Under the pieces are notes generated by a model. It had not been told where the DNA came from. It worked only from the letters and a program-made list of their open reading frames with translations, and searched no databases. Shown here piece after piece: positions 58,731 to 64,000 of a stretch of 64,000 nt of DNA. Numbering within the stretch: the first letter of the stretch is position 1; each line of letters starts with the position of its first letter. Source of the DNA: Simmondsia chinensis (lineage: Eukaryota; Streptophyta; Magnoliopsida; Caryophyllales; Simmondsiaceae); contig JAGTTD010000005.1 of the NCBI GenBank assembly GCA_018398585.1, positions 8,921,355-8,985,354 on the forward strand, written 5' to 3'. The position numbers were made by a program, and so were the translations under genes.

Positions 58731-59903
58731 CATTGTGCAAATGAATTTTGTATAATTGCAAATCAAGGACATACAAGTTCATGCGAAATGTATTTGTAAA
58801 AGAAAAATTTTAAATGTTAATTTTGATATTACGTGTAACAAATGTGAATAATTTATGGTTATAATAATATAATAAAAGGACAAAAAGAGAGACAATTACT
58901 TGTGATTCTGTAACAAGCCTACAAATGTCACAAAGAATTGCTGTAACGACTCAACAATACCGTAGCAAGCCTAGGAATCTGCTTTGTGCCTGTGGCTGTG
59001 CCTGTAGCCAACTTCTAAAGCCTCCAGTAATCCAAACACTTACTTGAAGCCCCCAGTTTGTAAAGAACTCTTTTGAGAGGTAATATATTATGAGTTTATT
59101 TTCATTGTTTATCACCACTTAATTTGAGAAATATCTACCTAGCATGATACATTTAAACGTGTATATACATATATGATATAAGGGGCATGTATTAGGTAAT
59201 ATTATAATTGTTTATAGTCATACCCTCGCAGGTCAAGTAAGTGGCAAATAAGCAGCACCAGGAGGCATGCCTAAACAAGGCGGATGAAACACAGCGACCA
59301 AGATACATGCCGGATGTAGGCATGAAAAGCGACTGTCCAAACACCTAGCACAAGTAGGTGTGAACAGAATTAGTAAGACCATAGTAAGCAACATGCTAGG
59401 CCGCCCAATAATGCGGCGAGCCAAATACCAGGTGGACAAATACACGGCGGTCAAGAACATCACGGTTAAGAACACGGCAGTCAAATACCTAGCAGGCAGA
59501 CTATGATAATCAAAATAAGGCAAGCGGCATACTCCGCTAGTGAAACGACCTATGAAACATTTAATGGTCCTTCCAAGGAGGCCCATTCCGATACTACCAC
59601 ACATATACACCCCCTCAAGAACCTATTCTATTACTTCACATACCATTCACTCCTCCCTCACATGTTAAGCTTGACTTTTATGAGATAACTATTGACTTCA
59701 TTTTTACATAAAGGGGGCACTTGCCTTCATTCTTAAAAGCCAACGCACTTCTAGGAGAAAGAGAATTCTCTATAGGAAGGGAGAAAGGAGGTAAGGAAAG
59801 AAGGACAAGAGAAGCGGGAAAAAGGGATCTTGGTGGTCTTTCCTTGGAAGCTTGAGTTTAGCTTATCCTACTCCATACATCCACATACAATTGCAAACAT
59901 AAT
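58731..59903 (+). mobile_element. Probable 5' LTR region of a Tat-type gypsy element
   Basis: TTGGCGCCGTCCATGGGA at 59903-59920, a common plant gypsy primer-site context, implies that an LTR ends near 59899 (ATTGCAAACA). The block at 59230-59520 is rich in ACGGCGGTCAA/GGCAGTCAA words and fits an LTR. The left LTR edge and target duplication could not be set, and 58731-59100 shows nothing recognisable. Confidence 0.45.
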
Positions 59904-59933
59904 TGGCGCCGTCCATGGGAAGGATCGAAACCA

Positions 59934-60907
59934 TGATAGGATCACCAAGATCCCCTGATCCTTCTAAGCTCGAAGAAGAAATAGAGCAGGTATAAAAAAA
60001 ACAACTACGTGACATACCAGAAACGCTAGATCATTTCTTATAAAACTGGCAGAACAACGATTTGAAACACGACGTGTGTCCAAAAGGCGATGGCTAAAGG
60101 ATTAGCGCTTGCGAGTCTGATGGTATGCACAACTAGGAAGAAGGGTTGTGGAGGAATGAATCAGACTTAGGAGCTGTACATCTTGAAAGAGGGGCGAGCA
60201 AACTCCCTAGAAGGGAGCGAGGCCATATGGAAGAAGAATCTAATACTAACGCAAATAGTGAACAATAGGAGACTAACCCACTTCTGGAAGAGGACAAATG
60301 TTTTGAGGCTCCAGAAGTTCCGAGTACTCACTCCCCTTTCTCCAAGAGAATTCTATCTTTTCTGGTGAGAAAGGTTAAGAATGCGAATATATACCTTTTT
60401 GATGGAACTTAAGATTTTGAAGATCATCTCTCCGGTTTTAAGTCCCGGATGTACATACAGAATGCTGCGGAGGAAGTATGGTGCAAGTGCTTTCTCGCCA
60501 CATTGAAAGGAGTAGCCCAGTCGTGGTTTGCTTCCCTTTCAGCAAGATTGATTGATGGTTTTGAGCAATTGATAGAAAAGTTCACTCACCACTTTGTAAG
60601 TAACAAAGTGAAGGAAAAAAATAGTGGCCCAGCTGATATAGCTGCAACAAAGGAGTCAGAGTCCTTGAGGGACTTCGTTCGAAGGTTCACCAGAGAGATG
60701 ATAGATATTCCTGGCCGGGCTGACGAAACAGCGATAAGTTCCTTTATCAATGGGATAAGAAGCTCACATTTCAAGTTCGCATTTGCCCAAAAACGGCCTG
60801 AAACAATCGACAAGTTATGGGGAAGGGCAAATAAATACATATCAGCAGAAGACGTAATGAGCGCAACAGGAAGGTTATGCTTTGGGGTCACTGGAAAATC
60901 AAAATAG
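59934..60907 (+). pseudogene. Tat-type gag
   Basis: The 152-codon frame at 60449-60907 reads CFLATLKGVAQSWFASL, FEQLIEKFTHHFVSNK, ESLRDFVRRFTREMIDI, FINGIRSSHFKFAFAQKRP, WGRANKYISAEDVM: the retrotransposon gag (capsid) domain. The part before it (59934-60448) is frameshifted. It packages element RNA in active relatives. The same family lies inverted at 3440-4471. Confidence 0.85.
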
Positions 60908-60973
60908 AAATATAAACCTTCCTACCCAACATGAGCAAGACTTTCCATACCCGTTGTTAACCCCAGGATTCAG

Positions 60974-61690
60974 GTGCGGAGACCTCCTGGGCAGATAACC
61001 TACGCGATAAGGAAAAAATCAGTGTATCTACCACCTTTTTTCAAAAAGGCGTTCCACCAACCTAAAGCATCGTTCAACTCCCAGGCAAAAGCTAAATGGT
61101 GCAAATTTCACCAATTCTACGGCCATGCAATAGAAGAATGCAGAGCCTGTCAAAAGCAGGTTCAAGACAATCGAAGTAGATTGACGGGTCAAGAGGCACA
61201 GACCGATGAAACTAATAATAAGGCATTGGTGACGGTGCCTTCTAAAGAGATAATTGAAGAGACAAAGAAGATGATTACCATGATCTCATGGGTCCCGCCC
61301 AACACTTTGTCATGCATGGAGGAAGATAAGGCTAAAAGGATGCGATCTCTATTAGAGATCACCTTCACCAACGAAGATTTTGGAACAGTCTATGTACCTC
61401 ATGGCGATCCTATGGTCATCTCTATTAACGTTGAGCAATGTCAGGTTCACAGGGTTCTTGTCGACCAAGGAAGTACTGTAAACATCATTTTCTATCAATG
61501 CTTCAAACAAATGGAAATACCCACGAACAAAGTTGTTCCAGTGTGTTACTCTGTAGTTGGTTTTACAGGGGGCTGTTAGACCCTTGGGTGCAATTGTCAT
61601 GGACACAATTTTTCTTGGACAAGAGGCTATGAAGAAGGCCAAGATAGAATTTGTGATTGTGGATACGCCTTCCCCATATAATATCATATT
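60974..61690 (+). pseudogene. Tat-type nucleocapsid-like and protease region
   Basis: KWCKFHQFYGHAIEECRACQKQV is the C-x-H-type motif of Tat gag ends. Later VHRVLVDQGSTVNIIFYQCFKQM is the protease site, with VDQGST where VDxGSS is usual. After a frame change, GPLGAIVMDTIFLGQE-like and TPSPYNIIFER text (about 61575-61698) follows the protease in this group. Confidence 0.8.
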
Positions 61691-62138
61691 CGAACGATAG
61701 GTCTTGAATCACATAAGAGTGGTAATCTCCACGTACCATCTACTGATGAGGCTTGAGTTTGATAGTGGTAATATCATCTCTATTTGGGGGAATCAAAAGA
61801 TAGCACGGGAATGTTACCATGCTTCTTTGAGGAATAGCGACTGTAAAATTTTGCTTGAAGCTGAATGTGAGAAACTTAATACCTCAAAAGTGAGAATTCA
61901 AGGACATGGTCAATATTTAGAAAGTATGGAAGAAATAGAGATTGAAGAAGGAAAGGTGGTTAGATTAGGATACTAGCTACTCAAGGACTTAAACACGAGC
62001 AACATCCCTGTTAAAATGATTCTGTGATGTGTTTGCGCATAGTATAGGGGCGATGCCAAGAATTAGTCAAGAGGTGATGGTGAATTGATTAAATGTGTTG
62101 CCAGGTGCAATTCCCATCAAACAAAAGAGAAGAATTTT

Positions 62139-62910
62139 TTATGTGGAAAGAAACGAGGCAATCAAGGCAGAGATTCTCAAATTGTTAAATGCCAAATTTG
62201 TATGAGAAGTAAAGTATCCGAAATGGCTAGCTGCTGTAGTTCTCGTGAAAAAACCCAATGGAACTTGAAGAATGTGTGTGGATTTTAGGATTTGAATAAA
62301 TATTGTCCAAAGGATTCTTATCCACTTCAAAAAATTGACCAACTAGTAGTCTTGACTGCGGGAAATGAATTTTTTTAGCTTCATGTACCTTTTTTTGGAT
62401 ACCATCAAATAAAAAAGGACCCGCGCTATGAAGAAAAGACATCATTGTCACTAGCGAAGGTACATATTGTTGCAAGGTGATGCCATTTGGCTTGTAGAAG
62501 GCGGGAGCCACGTAGTAGCGGTTAGTCAACAAGGTGTTTCCTTAGCAAATTGGTCGTGACATGGAAGTATACGTTGATGACATGATCGTTAAGTCGAATA
62601 CCCGGAGGGATCACGCATTGGATTTGGAGGAGACCCTTTAGACTTTACGACAGTATCAAATGAAATTAAATCCCAATAAATGTTATTTCGGGATAGCAGA
62701 GGGAAAATTTTTTAGGTTTATTATCAACGCTCGCGGAATTGAAGCTAATCTTGCTAAGATAAGAGCTATCCTAGAAATGGGAAGTGCTCGAACAGTTAAT
62801 GTTGTACAATGCCTCATAGGAAGACTGGTTGCACTTAATAGATTTATCAGTAAAGCAGTAGAAAAGGCGCTACCGTTTTTTCATGCACTGCGAAAAAAGA
62901 GAGATTAGAT
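62139..62910 (+). pseudogene. Tat-type reverse transcriptase
   Basis: FVxEVKYPKWLA, VLVKKPNGT, MCVDFxDLNKYCPKDSYPL, frameshifts, EVYVDDMIVKSNTRRDHALDLEE (active site YVDD, about 62568-62580), then MKLNPNKCYFGIAEGKFFRF and RGIEANLAKIRAILEM. Multiple stops. Confidence 0.85.
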
Positions 62911-63411
62911 ATGGGACAAAGAATGTGATTGAGCTTTCATAAAAGTAAAAGATCATTTGGCACACCTTCTCTCCATGGCGAGGCCCATTCTGGGAGTGAC
63001 ACTCGTTCTATATATAGTAGCCTTAGATAAAACTATTTGTGTGGTACTAGTGGTTAACTGCCTTAAAAAACAAATCCGAATATACTTCATCAGCCAGGTA
63101 TTAAAGAACGCGCAGATGCGATATCCGCTTGTTGAGAAATTGAAATTCGCCATTGTTATGGCCTCCAGAAAGAAAGCTTCCCCAAACTTTTAAGCACATA
63201 CTTTGAATGTCCTAACTAACCAACCAGTGAAGAAGTTGCTGTCGAGATTGGAGTGTTCAGGGTCGATGTTGGCGTGGGCTATGGAGTTATCCGTGTATGA
63301 CCTTCATTATCTACCTCGAACTGCTATCAAAGCTTAAGCATTGGCCGACTTCATTGCTGAATGTACTTTTGAAATGGGATATCTGACCAGAGTAAGGCTG
63401 AGGGCCAAAGT

Positions 63412-63880
63412 GTGGGCTCCTCAAAAGAACCAGAAGATATTATGGAGGTTGATCAATCAAACGAGGTCGCACAAGTTTGGAAGGTATTTGTAGACGGTTC
63501 TTCATGCTTAGAGAGTTCAGAAGTAGGCATATACCTCCAAAACCAGAAAGGTATCCCACATCATTATGCCTTGCGATTTGAGTTCCCGCTAACCAATAAT
63601 GAAGCTGAGTATGAAGCCTTAACATAGGGGATAATCGGCACAGGCAGCAATGGCCAAGACTATGATAGTTTTTGGTGATTCGAAGGTAGTAGTAAATCAA
63701 ATAAATGGGGAGCACGAGGCTTGAGATCCCAACATTGTGAAATACTTGCAAGCCTTTCAAAAACTTACAGTTGAACCAATAAAGGTAAAGGTACAACACA
63801 TTGAGCGAAACGAGAATCAAGTGGCTGATGAGCTAAGTAAATTTGCTAGTTTATATCAGGCACTTAGCATCAGAGTGGAG
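63412..63880 (+). pseudogene. Tat-type RNase H
   Basis: VWKVFVDGSSCLESSEVGIYL (first Asp), LRFEFPLTNNEAEYEALT (catalytic Glu), a stop, VFGDSKVVVNQI (Asp), and VQHIERNENQVADELSKFAS. This is the archaeal-like RNase H arrangement found in Tat elements in addition to the usual RNase H. Confidence 0.82.
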
Positions 63881-64000
63881 GTAATGCTAAAGCAAATTTG
63901 CCAAAGAACTTCTGAAGAGCTTGCTACACCGATGGTGTGCTATATTGGGGAAGTACATAGCCAGACTAAGCGAATAGTTGATTACATTTGTTGGGGAATA

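Larger units (their letters stand above)
59904..64000 (+). mobile_element. Tat-type Ty3/gypsy element, internal region, cut by window end
   Basis: From the primer site onward: gag (59934-60907), zinc/protease region (60974-61690), reverse transcriptase (62139-62910) and RNase H (63412-63880) on the plus strand, all with stops. Gag and protease wording and RNase H style (WKVFVDGSS) match the Tat/Retand group. Integrase and the 3' LTR would lie beyond the window. Confidence 0.8.

Overview
The window looks like nuclear DNA of a flowering plant, almost certainly a eudicot. It is AT-rich, has one large gene with many introns, and is otherwise filled with plant-type LTR retrotransposons, LINEs, Au-like SINEs, hAT transposons and MITEs. 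No bacterial operons, rRNA or tRNA genes were seen. I cannot name the species.

Layout. 1-8.5 kb: end of a LINE (poly(A) near 1070), a nested minisatellite (1077-1620), and decayed copia and Tat-type Ty3/gypsy pieces. 8.5-12.5 kb: a copia LTR, then a complete but dead hAT element (9409-12462) with a perfect 8-bp target duplication. 12.6-16.3 kb: broken LINE pieces, including an ORF1 with RRM and DUF4283-like parts, around a GGTGGAGAT-type satellite. 17.2-19.9 kb: an internally deleted copia element with a perfect 5-bp duplication, followed by a hAT MITE (19921-20658). 20.7-28 kb: no gene I can support; it holds a possible first exon, a G21 tract and two LTR-like repeats in inverted orientation. 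28.1-28.85 kb: three tandem ~235-bp copies just downstream of the gene.

29.2-42.5 kb, minus strand: the main gene, a DEMETER-clade 5-methylcytosine DNA glycosylase. I could trace 19 coding exons whose splice phases all agree (5652 nt, 1883 residues, no frame break), with the catalytic Lys and Asp and the four iron-sulphur cysteines present. A TATA-like box and CT-rich leader lie upstream, and two introns carry SINEs with their target duplications.

43.8-52.5 kb: a hAT-like MITE, then a 7.7-kb minus-strand copia element carrying four nested insertions. The most unusual is a 1281-bp element (47672-48952) with long terminal inverted repeats, a perfect 9-bp target duplication and arrays of an AAACCGCG/CGCGGTTT module; it looks like a non-autonomous Mutator-type element with a hAT-like piece inside it. 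53.7-58.7 kb: a full-length but broken Ty3/gypsy element on the minus strand with a perfect 5-bp duplication. 59-64 kb: a Tat-type Ty3/gypsy element on the plus strand, cut by the window edge.

Only the DEMETER-like gene appears functional. Its product removes methyl-cytosine, and in plants this activity acts mainly on transposon-rich DNA, so an intact demethylase gene set among TEs, with SINEs in its introns and a tandem repeat at its 3' end, is the main biological point of the window.
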